Source: an uncultured Pelagibacteraceae bacterium
Lineage (GTDB): Bacteria > Pseudomonadota > Alphaproteobacteria > Pelagibacterales > Pelagibacteraceae
Length of the DNA stretch: 55,313 nt
Reading direction: 5' to 3'
NCBI GenBank assembly: GCA_902552755.1
Contig: CACDHV010000005.1
Span: 1-55,313, forward strand
Positions within the stretch are counted from its first letter, which is position 1; the number at the start of each line of letters is the position of its first letter. Positions 46,516-54,581 of the stretch are shown here, in pieces. The notes beneath the pieces are model-generated. The model had not been told where the DNA came from. It did not search any database and saw nothing but the letters and a program-made list of their open reading frames with translations. A program made the position numbers and the translations under genes.

Positions 46516-46950
46516 CTAGATAGGTTTAAAAACTACAACGAAAACAACAAAAATTAGCAATAATGTGGGTATTTCGTTGATTATTCTGTAAAATTTAGAT
46601 GATTTTGTGTTTTCTTTTGATTTTAATAACCTCATACATCGTCCAAGATATTCATGATAAATCGTTAATAAAACTACTAATAGAATTTTAATTTGTAGCC
46701 ATAGAAATGCAAAACTTTCAATACCGTTTATCCAAATCAATATAATACCAAAAAACCATGATAGAAGCATGGCCGGTCGCATTATGTAATTATATAGTTT
46801 TCTTTCCATTATCTCAAAAATTTGAGTTGCTTGGTCTTTTTCAGAATTTTCAACATGATAAACAAATATTCTTGGTAAATATAAAAGCCCTGCCATCCAA
46901 GAAATAACTGCGATTAGATGGAGCGATTTAAATAAAAGATATCCACTCAT
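46516..46950 (-). CDS. hemJ: Protoporphyrinogen oxidase HemJ
   Basis: Membrane enzyme for the oxidation of protoporphyrinogen IX, used where HemG/HemY are absent. The 144 residues have four hydrophobic segments, the conserved opening [25 protein letters not shown] with its haem/substrate His residues, and [12 protein letters not shown]. It lies 2 bases after hemH, in the hemE-hemH-hemJ operon, which supports the haem role. Confidence 0.94.
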   Translation of the reverse strand: MSGYLLFKSLHLIAVISWMAGLLYLPRIFVYHVENSEKDQATQIFEIMERKLYNYIMRPAMLLSWFFGIILIWINGIESFAFLWLQIKILLVVLLTIYHEYLGRCMRLLKSKENTKSSKFYRIINEIPTLLLIFVVFVVVFKPI

Positions 46951-46952
46951 AA

Positions 46953-47945
46953 TTAAATATTTTTCATAACAAGATGTTTAAATAACATTATATGATCATC
47001 ACTATCATTTAAACATGGCACCATCTCAAAATTTTCACCACCTGATTTAATAAAACTTTCTTTTCCTTGAATAGATATTTCCTCTAAAGTTTCTACGCAA
47101 TCAGATGAAAATCCTGGACATATAACTAAAATATTTTTCTTGCCTTCTTTTGGAAGATTTTCAAAAGTTTTATCGGTATATGGTTGTAACCATTCTTGAG
47201 GGCCAAATCTTGATTGAAAAGTTGTAATTATTTTTATATCTGAATATTTTTCAGAAATAAGTCTGGTTGTTTTGTGACAATAACAGTGATAAGGATCACC
47301 TTTCTCAAAATACTTTTTTGGTATGCCATGGTAAGATGCTACAATTAAATCTGGTTTCCAATTTATTTCACTTAGTTTTTTTTCAATACTATTTTTAATT
47401 GCTTCGATATAAAGGGGCTCTGACTCGTAATGTGGAATTATTTTAAGATTGGGTTGCCACCTCATTTTCATTAAAGTTCTATAAACTTCATCGCACACTG
47501 TTGCTGTTGTTGCTGCAGCGTATTGAGGGTAGAGAGGTAATATAATCAATTTTTCGCAGCCCTGTTTCTGAAGTTGATGAATTTTACTATTAATACTTGG
47601 ATTTCCATATCTCATTGCAAAATCAATAATTATCTCTTCGTTTCCAATCTCTTCTGACAGTTTTTTTGCTTGGCTATCTGTATAGTATCTAAGTGGAGAC
47701 ATATTTTTATCATTCATCCATATTTCTTTATATGCTTTAGCAGTTTTGGAAGGCCTAAAGGTAAGTATAAATAGGTTAAGTATTACTTGCCAAATTAGAG
47801 GATTTACTTCGATCACTCTTTTATCAGATAGAAATTCCTTTAAATATTTTCTTACATCTAGCCAACTTGTTGAGTCTGGTGTGCCAAGATTTACAATTAG
47901 TATCCCTGTTTTACCATAATTAATTTTTGGATGATCTGGTGTCAT
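46953..47945 (-). CDS. hemH: Ferrochelatase
   Basis: Inserts Fe(II) into protoporphyrin IX. The 330 residues include GILIVNLGTPDSTS near the start, LYPQYAAATTATV, the metal-ligand block VASYHGIPKKYFEKGDPY, QSRFGPQEWLQPYTDKT and CPGFSSDCVETLEEI. It overlaps hemE by 4 bases. All expected catalytic residues seem present. Confidence 0.97.
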   Translation of the reverse strand: MTPDHPKINYGKTGILIVNLGTPDSTSWLDVRKYLKEFLSDKRVIEVNPLIWQVILNLFILTFRPSKTAKAYKEIWMNDKNMSPLRYYTDSQAKKLSEEIGNEEIIIDFAMRYGNPSINSKIHQLQKQGCEKLIILPLYPQYAAATTATVCDEVYRTLMKMRWQPNLKIIPHYESEPLYIEAIKNSIEKKLSEINWKPDLIVASYHGIPKKYFEKGDPYHCYCHKTTRLISEKYSDIKIITTFQSRFGPQEWLQPYTDKTFENLPKEGKKNILVICPGFSSDCVETLEEISIQGKESFIKSGGENFEMVPCLNDSDDHIMLFKHLVMKNI

Positions 47946-48943
47946 TTAAAATTTCTTACAATCTTTATTAATTCTTCAACCATTTCAATTTTAGTCTCTG
48001 GAAGTATTCCGTGACCTAAATTAAAAATATATGGGTGGTCTTTAAAAACATTAAGGTATTTCTCAACTTCTATTTTAAGAGATTTTTGATCAGTTAATAA
48101 TATTTTTGGATCGAGGCCACCCTGTATTGGTATGTTAATCTCATTGACTATTTTCTTTGGGTCAATATCATAATCTATATTAACAGCGTCAGGTTTAATA
48201 ATTTCACAAAAATTTTTATAATCTTTTATACCTCTAGGAAAACAAATAACTGGCACTCCCAATGTCTTTACGTAATCGACAATATTAAGGGTTGGTATAT
48301 AAATATATTCTGGAATTTTATCTTTTAATAATCCAGCCCAACTATCAAAAATTTGAATAACTTGGGCTCCAGCCTCAATTTGATTTTTTATATGAAGTTT
48401 TAAAAATTTCTCTATTATTCCTAGTAATCTATTAATTAAAAAATCATCTTTAAAAAATTCACTCGATAAACCTTTTTTGGGAGATGATTTATTAATCATA
48501 TAAACTAGTATTGTCCAAGGAGCTCCAACAAATCCAATCATATCTCTATTAACCATTAAAGGATCTTTTGATGTTTTTGAGATTGCTTTATAAACTTTAT
48601 AAATTTTTTCTGTAAAAATTACTTCATCTACATTTTTTATCTTTTCTAAATTTATGTCTCCCAATTTGGGCCCAAAATTTTTTTCAAATTCTACTTTTTG
48701 ACCCAACCCATATGGTAACATTAAAATATCTGAAAATATTACTGCACCATCAAATCCAAATCTTTTTATTGGTTGAAGTGTTATCTCAGAAGCCAGATCG
48801 CTATTTAAGCAGAGTTTTATGAAATCTTGATTTTCTTTTCTAATCTCTCTAAATTCAGGTAAATATCTTCCTGCCTGTCTCATTAACCATATAGGATTAG
48901 TCTTCGTATCTTTATTTTTAATACAGTTAGTTAAGGGACCCAT
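47942..48943 (-). CDS. hemE: Uroporphyrinogen decarboxylase
   Basis: Converts uroporphyrinogen III to coproporphyrinogen III. The 333 residues carry PIWLMRQAGRYLPEFREIR with the substrate-binding arginines (about 17-35), DGAVIFSDILMLPYGLG, GFVGAPWTILVYMI and NLGHGILPET. It is the first gene of the minus-strand haem operon and borders the proposed replication origin. Confidence 0.98.
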   Translation of the reverse strand: MGPLTNCIKNKDTKTNPIWLMRQAGRYLPEFREIRKENQDFIKLCLNSDLASEITLQPIKRFGFDGAVIFSDILMLPYGLGQKVEFEKNFGPKLGDINLEKIKNVDEVIFTEKIYKVYKAISKTSKDPLMVNRDMIGFVGAPWTILVYMINKSSPKKGLSSEFFKDDFLINRLLGIIEKFLKLHIKNQIEAGAQVIQIFDSWAGLLKDKIPEYIYIPTLNIVDYVKTLGVPVICFPRGIKDYKNFCEIIKPDAVNIDYDIDPKKIVNEINIPIQGGLDPKILLTDQKSLKIEVEKYLNVFKDHPYIFNLGHGILPETKIEMVEELIKIVRNFK

Positions 48944-49228
48944 ATAAATAGATATATATTATTTACTTCATTAGTATTATGTAATGTGAATAACGTAAAT
49001 TAGTCAATTACCACACTTAATTAACTTCTTATTAACAATTAAAATCTTAAATTAGTAAGGTATTTAAGGGTTAATTTTAGATTTTTCTCATTTTATTACT
49101 ATTATGTATAAAATTAATCACAATTTATAACTAGGTTAATTATATGGAAAAAAAACAAGTTTTGGCAGGTCTAGTTACCAAATCTACATTTTTCTTATTT
49201 TTTCTAATAGTTTATAAACATCTTATAC
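48944..49228. other. oriC: Candidate chromosomal replication origin (oriC) between hemE and ppsR
   Basis: A 285-base, strongly AT-rich gap with genes leading away on both sides. It holds a perfect DnaA box on the minus strand, TTATTCACA (48985-48993). Two one-mismatch boxes are TTAATCACA (49114-49122) and TTATAAACA (49212-49220). One TTAA-N7-TTAA, the CtrA-type spacing, is at 49021-49035. Position between hemE and the RP001/ppsR gene is the established oriC place in Caulobacter and proposed in Rickettsia; parS and parAB lie about 10 kb away. Single box matches are weak by themselves in AT-rich DNA, so gene context carries most of the weight. A 43-codon ORF (49144-49275) also begins here but is probably not real. 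Confidence 0.7.
48985..48993 (-). promoter_or_regulatory. DnaA box (perfect TTATNCACA match)
   Basis: Minus-strand TTATTCACA inside the hemE-ppsR gap. It is the only exact match I found there to the consensus TTATNCACA. Confidence 0.55.
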
Positions 49229-50056
49229 ATGAAAAACTTGTATCAAATTTATCTTATTTCAGATTCAACTGGTGAAACATTAGATAGAATTTTTCTAGCA
49301 CTTAAAGCACAGTTCCCTAATTTTGAATATGAAACTAATCATTTTTCTTTCACAAGAACTGAAAGTCAAACTTTAAGCATTTTGAAACAAGCAAAAAAAG
49401 AGAAAAATTCAATAATATTATATACTATTGTAAATAGTAAATTAGCAAAATATCTTACAGAGAAGGCTTACGAAAGAGAAATACCCTGTTTTGGAGTACT
49501 TGGAGATTTAATATTAAACTTTTCCAAAGTTTTAAATCAAAAAGCTTCACACCAACCAAGCGGCCAACATATTTTGAATGAAGAATATTATGATAGAATT
49601 GAAGCAATCCAATTTACAATGAATCATGACGATGGTAACCAAACGGACGATATAGAAAAATCAGATATTGTCCTTTTGGGTGTTAGCAGAACTAGTAAAA
49701 CCCCAACATCTATATATTTGGCTAATAGAGGATTTAAAACGTCAAATATCCCACTAGTAAACAAAAACTCTATACCAAGTAAAGCGACTAAGAAAAATTT
49801 TTCACCGTGTGTAGTTGGGTTATTTACCGAAGCAGAGAGATTATACGATTTAAGAAAGAATAGACTAAATTCTTTAAAGGAAGATCATAATAGTGAGTAT
49901 GTAAATATTGATAAAATTAGAGATGAGGTGAATAATAGTAAAAAAATATTTAAAGAAAATAATTGGCCCACAATAGATGTAACAAGAAAATCTGTTGAAG
50001 AAACAGCTGCCTCTATTATTAAAATTTATGAAATAAAAAATAAAAAAAATGACTGA
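49229..50056 (+). CDS. ppsR: Pyruvate, phosphate dikinase regulatory protein (kinase/pyrophosphorylase, DUF299)
   Basis: Bifunctional enzyme that inactivates PPDK or PEP synthase by ADP-dependent phosphorylation and reactivates it by phosphorolysis. The 275 residues start YQIYLISDSTGETLDRIF; the P-loop is GVSRTSKTP (151-159) and GVLGDLILNF and PVNKNS-like LVNKNSIPS blocks are present. It is the first plus-strand gene right of the proposed origin (RP001-type position) and overlaps maf by 8 bases. Confidence 0.93.
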   Translation: MKNLYQIYLISDSTGETLDRIFLALKAQFPNFEYETNHFSFTRTESQTLSILKQAKKEKNSIILYTIVNSKLAKYLTEKAYEREIPCFGVLGDLILNFSKVLNQKASHQPSGQHILNEEYYDRIEAIQFTMNHDDGNQTDDIEKSDIVLLGVSRTSKTPTSIYLANRGFKTSNIPLVNKNSIPSKATKKNFSPCVVGLFTEAERLYDLRKNRLNSLKEDHNSEYVNIDKIRDEVNNSKKIFKENNWPTIDVTRKSVEETAASIIKIYEIKNKKND

Positions 50057-50633
50057 CATCATTTTAGCTTCGAAAAGCAAAGTAAGAAAAGAAATATTAG
50101 ACAATCATAATATTAATAGCAAAGTCGAAGCATCAAATGTTGATGAAGATCCGATAAAAGAAAGTTTATTGAAAGAGGGAGCTTCACCAGAAATTATTTC
50201 TAAAAATCTAGCAGAATTAAAAGCAAACAAGGTAAGTCAAAAAATTAATAATGCTCTAGTATTAGGAGCAGATAGCGTCATCGATTTAACTGGAGAATTA
50301 ATTTCAAAACCAGAAAGTAGAGAAGAGGCTTTGAATATTTTAAAAAAACTCAATGGAAAAAAACATTCTTTGATCAGTTCAGTTTGTATATCTAAAAATG
50401 GATCTATGGTTTGGAACTACACTGACAAAGCTTACTTGACCATGAAGGATTTTTCTGAAAATGAATTAACTACTTATCTAAATAAAATAAGTGATGAGGC
50501 TTTATATGCTTATAATGTTTATCAAATTGAAGGAGAAGGAAGAGCCTTATTCTCAAATATTGATGGAGATGAAGATACTATAATGGGCTTGCCTATCAAA
50601 AAAATTAAGGAATATTTGGAAATACAAAAATGA
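50049..50633 (+). CDS. maf: Maf family nucleotide pyrophosphatase
   Basis: House-cleaning dTTP/UTP-type pyrophosphatase. The 194 residues start MTDIILASKSKVRKEIL and contain LGADSVIDLTGELISKP, the catalytic Asp block, and GLPIKKIKEYL at the end. It overlaps ppsR and aroE by 8 and 4 bases. The ppsR-maf-aroE-coaE-dnaQ order is typical for alphaproteobacteria. Confidence 0.95.
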   Translation: MTDIILASKSKVRKEILDNHNINSKVEASNVDEDPIKESLLKEGASPEIISKNLAELKANKVSQKINNALVLGADSVIDLTGELISKPESREEALNILKKLNGKKHSLISSVCISKNGSMVWNYTDKAYLTMKDFSENELTTYLNKISDEALYAYNVYQIEGEGRALFSNIDGDEDTIMGLPIKKIKEYLEIQK

Positions 50634-51424
50634 AAAAATTTTTAGTAATAGGTAATCCAATTGAACATTCTTTATCTCCAAAGTTGCATAATTATTGGAT
50701 AAAAAAAAATAGTTTAGATGCAATATATGGGAAATTGGAAACCTATGACAATGATTTGTCTGAACTATGCAAATCTATCAAAAAGGGAGATTTGGATGGT
50801 TTAAATGTTACTGTTCCTTTTAAAAATTCTATAATACCTCACTTAGATATTTTAAGTAGTAATGCATTAAGGACACAGTCTGTAAATACTATCTCGTTGA
50901 ATAAAGGTCATTTAATTGGAGATAACACTGATATTAACGGGTTTGAATTAAGTATTAGAAAATTGAATTATGATGTTAGTGACAAGACAGTTCTGATATT
51001 AGGTGCTGGAGGGGTTGTACCGTCAATAATTTTTTCCTTGTTAAGGATGAAAGTATCAAAAATATTTTTGAGTAATAGAACTAAAGAAAAGGCTGAAAAT
51101 TTAAAAAATTTATTCAACGAGATTAATATTCTGGAATGGGGTGATCTACCAAAGTTTGATATGATAATAAATGCCACTACTTTAGGTTTAAATAACTCAG
51201 ATAAATTTGGCATAGACTTTTCTCAGACTGGTCAAAACAAGCTTTTTTATGATGTTATATACGCGCCATTTCAAACAGAGTTTTCAGAGGCAGGAAATCT
51301 AAAGGGTAATTCAATTGAAAATGGTTTAAATATGTTTTTATTTCAGGGCCAACAAGCTTTTAATATTTGGCATAATGTTGAACCAGAAATTAACAAAGAA
51401 GTAATTGAATTTCTAAAAAACTGA
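50630..51424 (+). CDS. aroE: Shikimate dehydrogenase
   Basis: Reduces 3-dehydroshikimate with NADPH in aromatic amino-acid synthesis. The 264 residues show GNPIEHSLSPKLHNYW (substrate site), GLNVTVPFKNSI with the catalytic Lys, the NADP loop LGAGGVVPSII and INATTLGL, and GLNMFLFQGQQAF near the end. It overlaps maf by 4 bases and precedes coaE by 23. Confidence 0.96.
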   Translation: MKKFLVIGNPIEHSLSPKLHNYWIKKNSLDAIYGKLETYDNDLSELCKSIKKGDLDGLNVTVPFKNSIIPHLDILSSNALRTQSVNTISLNKGHLIGDNTDINGFELSIRKLNYDVSDKTVLILGAGGVVPSIIFSLLRMKVSKIFLSNRTKEKAENLKNLFNEINILEWGDLPKFDMIINATTLGLNNSDKFGIDFSQTGQNKLFYDVIYAPFQTEFSEAGNLKGNSIENGLNMFLFQGQQAFNIWHNVEPEINKEVIEFLKN

Positions 51425-51447
51425 AATTATGAGTTTTAAAATTAAAA

Positions 51448-52041
51448 ATGATTAGAGTTGGGATAATTGGCGGTATAGGTTCAGGAAAATCTTTTATTTC
51501 AAAACTTTTTGGATATCCAGTATTTAATGCAGATAATGAAGTAAAATTAATTTACAGAAAAAATAAAAAATGCTTCACCAAATTAAGAAAAAAATTACCA
51601 AAATTCATTAAATCATTTCCAATTAAAAAGAAAGAGCTCATATCAGCAATCGTTTCAGATAAAAAAAATCTTAAATTAATTTCTTCTGTTGTTCATCCTT
51701 TGGTTAGAGATAAAATGAAAAAATTTATAAACAAAAACAAAAAACGCAGTATGATCATCTTTGATATCCCCTTATTTATTGAAAATAATCTTAATAAAAA
51801 AAAAGATATAATAATCTTTGTAAATTCTAAAAGTTCTAAGGTCCTTGAGAGGTTAAAAAAAAGACCAAATTTTAATGAAAAATTGATTAGAAGTCTCAAG
51901 GAGAGTCAAGTTATGTTATCTAAAAAAAGAAAATTATCAAATTACGTGATCAATAATAATTTTTCTATAAATGTAATGAAAAAAAAAGTTAAACTAATTA
52001 AAGAAGAAATTTTAAATGAAAGAAATAGTTCTAGATACTGA
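51448..52041 (+). CDS. coaE: Dephospho-CoA kinase
   Basis: Last step of CoA synthesis. The 197 residues have the P-loop GGIGSGKS (8-15), VVHPLVRDKM and IIFDIPLFIENNL. It is very Lys-rich. The 3' end overlaps dnaQ by 26 bases, the longest same-strand overlap in this operon; both proteins look complete, so the overlap is likely real. Confidence 0.95.
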   Translation: MIRVGIIGGIGSGKSFISKLFGYPVFNADNEVKLIYRKNKKCFTKLRKKLPKFIKSFPIKKKELISAIVSDKKNLKLISSVVHPLVRDKMKKFINKNKKRSMIIFDIPLFIENNLNKKKDIIIFVNSKSSKVLERLKKRPNFNEKLIRSLKESQVMLSKKRKLSNYVINNNFSINVMKKKVKLIKEEILNERNSSRY

Positions 52042-52681
52042 AACAACGGGTCTGTCTGTAAGAGATGGCCATAGGATTGTCGAGATCGGATGTATAGAAC
52101 TTGATAATTTAATACCAACAAAAAATATATTTCATTTTTATTTAAATCCAGAAAGAAAAGTATCGCAAAAAGCATTTGAGGTTCATGGATACTCTGATGA
52201 ATTTTTATCTACCAAGCAGAAATTCTTTGAAATTGCTGATAATTTTCTAGATTTTATCAAAGATAAAAAAATTATAATCCATAATGCCGAATTTGATATT
52301 GGTCATCTCAATAATGAATTAGCTTTAATAGGAAAGCAAAAAATTAACAATGCAAATGTTATTGATACATTAGAATTGGCAAGAAATAAGTTTCCAGGAT
52401 CTGGTATTAGCCTTGATGCTTTATGCAAGAGATTTCGGATAGATAATTCCAAAAGAGAAAAACATACTGCTCTTATTGACTGTGAGTTACTTGCTAAAGT
52501 ATATATAAATTTAATAGACCAAAAAGAACCCACCTTAAATTTATCAGACAATAATGAGAATAAATTTTCCTCAATTAGCGATCAGTCAGATTATTATAAA
52601 AAAATTATTTTACCAACTGAACAAGAATTATCAAACCATAAAGAATTTCTTAAAAAAAACTTAAAAAAAAATTTTTTTTAA
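52016..52681 (+). CDS. dnaQ: DNA polymerase III subunit epsilon (3'-5' proofreading exonuclease)
   Basis: DnaQ proofreads replication. The 221 residues have Exo I VLDTETTGL (Asp7, Glu9), Exo II HNAEFDIGHL and Exo III HTALIDCELLA, the complete DEDDh set. The C-terminal tail (about 185-221) is polar and may bind the polymerase alpha subunit. It is the last gene of the ppsR operon and meets secB in a 4-base convergent overlap. Confidence 0.96.
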   Translation: MKEIVLDTETTGLSVRDGHRIVEIGCIELDNLIPTKNIFHFYLNPERKVSQKAFEVHGYSDEFLSTKQKFFEIADNFLDFIKDKKIIIHNAEFDIGHLNNELALIGKQKINNANVIDTLELARNKFPGSGISLDALCKRFRIDNSKREKHTALIDCELLAKVYINLIDQKEPTLNLSDNNENKFSSISDQSDYYKKIILPTEQELSNHKEFLKKNLKKNFF

Positions 52682-53100
52682 CTTAATCTTTTTTTAAAAA
52701 GTTCCTCAAAATCAATTTTTTTCTCAAATTGTAAATTTGGTAGACCTGATTCTCTGAGTATAGTTAAAAATTTTTGTTCTAATTCTGGGTATATTTTAGT
52801 TGGGGTATCACATAGAACTATCTTTTCTAATTCAGTTTTATTAAGTTGTGGATCTAATATATCGATTACTGTTGCATATTTAATCTGAAATATACCTTTA
52901 TCTATTTTCTTATTTGGATTTTCGTAACTTAATGTTGTTAAAACTTCTATCATTTTTTTTTTTAAAGGTTTTGATTTTAAACCAACAGTCATTTTATAAT
53001 CTGGAATAGTATTCCTTATGGTAACCAAAGCTTCTGGACTAGTAATTTCAACTGACAAATCTTGAATATAACTTATTATTATTTTATATTTATCTTCCAT
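52678..53100 (-). CDS. secB: Protein-export chaperone SecB
   Basis: Holds preproteins unfolded for SecA. The 140 residues match SecB in size and in blocks YIQDLSVEITSPEAL (about 8-22), FQIKYATVIDI and IVLCDTPTKIYPELEQKFLTILRESGLPNLQF. It overlaps fxsA by 11 bases. secB next to fxsA, dnaQ and the Tim44-like gene is conserved in alphaproteobacteria. Confidence 0.92.
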   Translation of the reverse strand: MEDKYKIIISYIQDLSVEITSPEALVTIRNTIPDYKMTVGLKSKPLKKKMIEVLTTLSYENPNKKIDKGIFQIKYATVIDILDPQLNKTELEKIVLCDTPTKIYPELEQKFLTILRESGLPNLQFEKKIDFEELFKKRLS

Positions 53101-53512
53101 CTTTATCTTCTATATCCTCATATTCACCTTCAACAAGATTATTTTCTTTTGGTTTTTTCTTTGATGAATATTTTTTTGAGTATTTTTTAAGTATTATTTT
53201 TCTTGTAACTGGAAAGACAAGTAAAATCCCAATTATGTCAGTTGCAAAGCCAGGAAGTATTAAAAGCAATGCTGCAAACGCAATTGCGGCTCCAGAAACC
53301 ATTTCATACAAAGGAACTTCATTTTTGACCAATTGAGACATGCCAGAACGCAAGGTATTAAATCCCTCATATCTCGCATACCAAATTCCAACAACTGCTG
53401 TAGTAAGTATAAGAAATATAGTGTTTAAAGCTCCTATTTGAGAGCCAACTTTAATGAATAAGTATATCTCGATTAGAGGGATCCCTAAAATAAGAATAAT
53501 TGCTGTGTTCAT
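53090..53512 (-). CDS. fxsA: FxsA-family membrane protein
   Basis: A 140-residue inner-membrane protein with three or four hydrophobic segments (about 2-22, 25-45, 70-100). It opens ILILGIPLIEIYLFIKVGSQIG, typical of FxsA/UPF0716, and ends in a charged cytoplasmic tail. FxsA relieves F-plasmid exclusion of phage T7 in E. coli; its normal role is unknown. It is upstream of secB with an 11-base overlap and divergent from the Tim44-like gene. Confidence 0.9.
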   Translation of the reverse strand: MNTAIILILGIPLIEIYLFIKVGSQIGALNTIFLILTTAVVGIWYARYEGFNTLRSGMSQLVKNEVPLYEMVSGAAIAFAALLLILPGFATDIIGILLVFPVTRKIILKKYSKKYSSKKKPKENNLVEGEYEDIEDKDGR

Positions 53513-53570
53513 TTGTCTATAATGTAAATTGCAGGTTGAAATTAATCAACATAGTAAATATTATTAGCTT

Positions 53571-54161
53571 ATGAGTTATAGCTTTGAATACATCGATATA
53601 ATACTATTAGCAATGATCGCAGGATTTATTTTCCTAAGATTAAGAGGGATTTTAGGGAAAAAAACTGGATTTGAGGAAAATATTAATTCAAGTTTTCCTC
53701 ACGAAGAGGCTCCAGAAAGAAAAAATTCTCCCATTTTGAATGCCGAAACTTTTGATGATGCAGCAAAAAAAGATTTCTTAAATGGTGCTAAAATTGCTTA
53801 TGAAAGTATTATTACTAGTTTTTCTAAAGGAGACTTAAAGTCAATAAAAAATCTTTTAGCAAAAAATGTTTATGAACAATTTGATGAGGCTATCAAAGAT
53901 AAAAAAGCAAGAAATGTTACCTCAGAAACTACATTTATAGGTATTAATTCTGCAGAGATAAAAGAGCATAATCAAAATAAAAACATGCTTGAAGTAAGCG
54001 TTGAATTTGTGAGTGAAATTATATCTTGTATTAAAGATAAAGATAATAAAATTATCTCAGGTGATGCTCAAAAAGTTAAAAAAGTCTTAGATACTTGGAA
54101 ATTTACAAAAGACAGTACTTCAAAAAATCCTAACTGGTTAATAGTAGATACTCAAGCTTAG
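53571..54161 (+). CDS. Tim44-domain inner-membrane-associated protein
   Basis: A 196-residue protein with an N-terminal membrane segment (about 8-24, DIILLAMIAGFIFLRLRGIL) and a C-terminal Tim44-like domain (about 65-195; DFLNGAKIAYESIITSFSKGDLKSIKNLL and VDTWKFTKD-like block). Alphaproteobacterial members (TimA) are relatives of mitochondrial Tim44. It is followed directly by an Smr-domain gene with TTG start; mltA, commonly between them, is absent. Confidence 0.88.
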   Translation: MSYSFEYIDIILLAMIAGFIFLRLRGILGKKTGFEENINSSFPHEEAPERKNSPILNAETFDDAAKKDFLNGAKIAYESIITSFSKGDLKSIKNLLAKNVYEQFDEAIKDKKARNVTSETTFIGINSAEIKEHNQNKNMLEVSVEFVSEIISCIKDKDNKIISGDAQKVKKVLDTWKFTKDSTSKNPNWLIVDTQA

Positions 54162-54578
54162 TTGATTAAAAAAATATCAGATAAAGATAAACAAGATTGG
54201 CAAAATTTCTTAAATAGTTCTGATAAACTAGAAAATAAAGATCAAAAAATTTCTTCAACACCTAAAAGATATATTGAAAGATCTATTGATTTACACGGTT
54301 ATTCCTTAGAGGAAGCAAATCAAAAGATGACTTCTTACATTGAAGAGTGTTATGCAAATGGAGTTAGCAAAATTAGTGTGATTACAGGAAAGGGTCTTAG
54401 ATCTAAAAATTTAAATGACCCATATCAATCTAGCAATTTGAGTATATTAAAACACTCAGTGCCTAATTTTATTAGAGGTAGTGACCATTTAATGAAAAAA
54501 ATTATAAGTATTGATTTTGAGGCTGTTGAAAACCCCTCCGTTGGAAATTTTGATATTTTTTTAAGAAAAAAAAAGTAA
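54162..54578 (+). CDS. Smr-domain protein
   Basis: A 138-residue protein with an Smr domain (about 40-135). The signature is RSIDLHGYSLEEANQKM, then ISVITGKGLRSKNLNDPYQSS and VPNFIRG. Smr domains act as nicking endonucleases or RNA-binding modules. The start is TTG at 54162, abutting the Tim44-like gene stop with no gap; the next in-frame ATG would cut into the domain. It is convergent with hslU (3-base gap). Confidence 0.87.
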   Translation: MIKKISDKDKQDWQNFLNSSDKLENKDQKISSTPKRYIERSIDLHGYSLEEANQKMTSYIEECYANGVSKISVITGKGLRSKNLNDPYQSSNLSILKHSVPNFIRGSDHLMKKIISIDFEAVENPSVGNFDIFLRKKK

Positions 54579-54581
54579 TAT

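Noticed and set aside
49021..49035. CtrA binding site TTAA-N7-TTAA in the origin candidate, as a separate regulatory call.
   Set aside because: In DNA this AT-rich the pattern is expected by chance, and I cannot see whether this organism has CtrA.
49144..49275. 43-codon ORF starting MEKKQVLAGLVTK with a hydrophobic segment, overlapping the ppsR start.
   Set aside because: It runs 47 bases into ppsR in another frame and lies across the proposed origin; AT-rich DNA gives such hydrophobic ORFs by chance. Only conservation data could rescue it.
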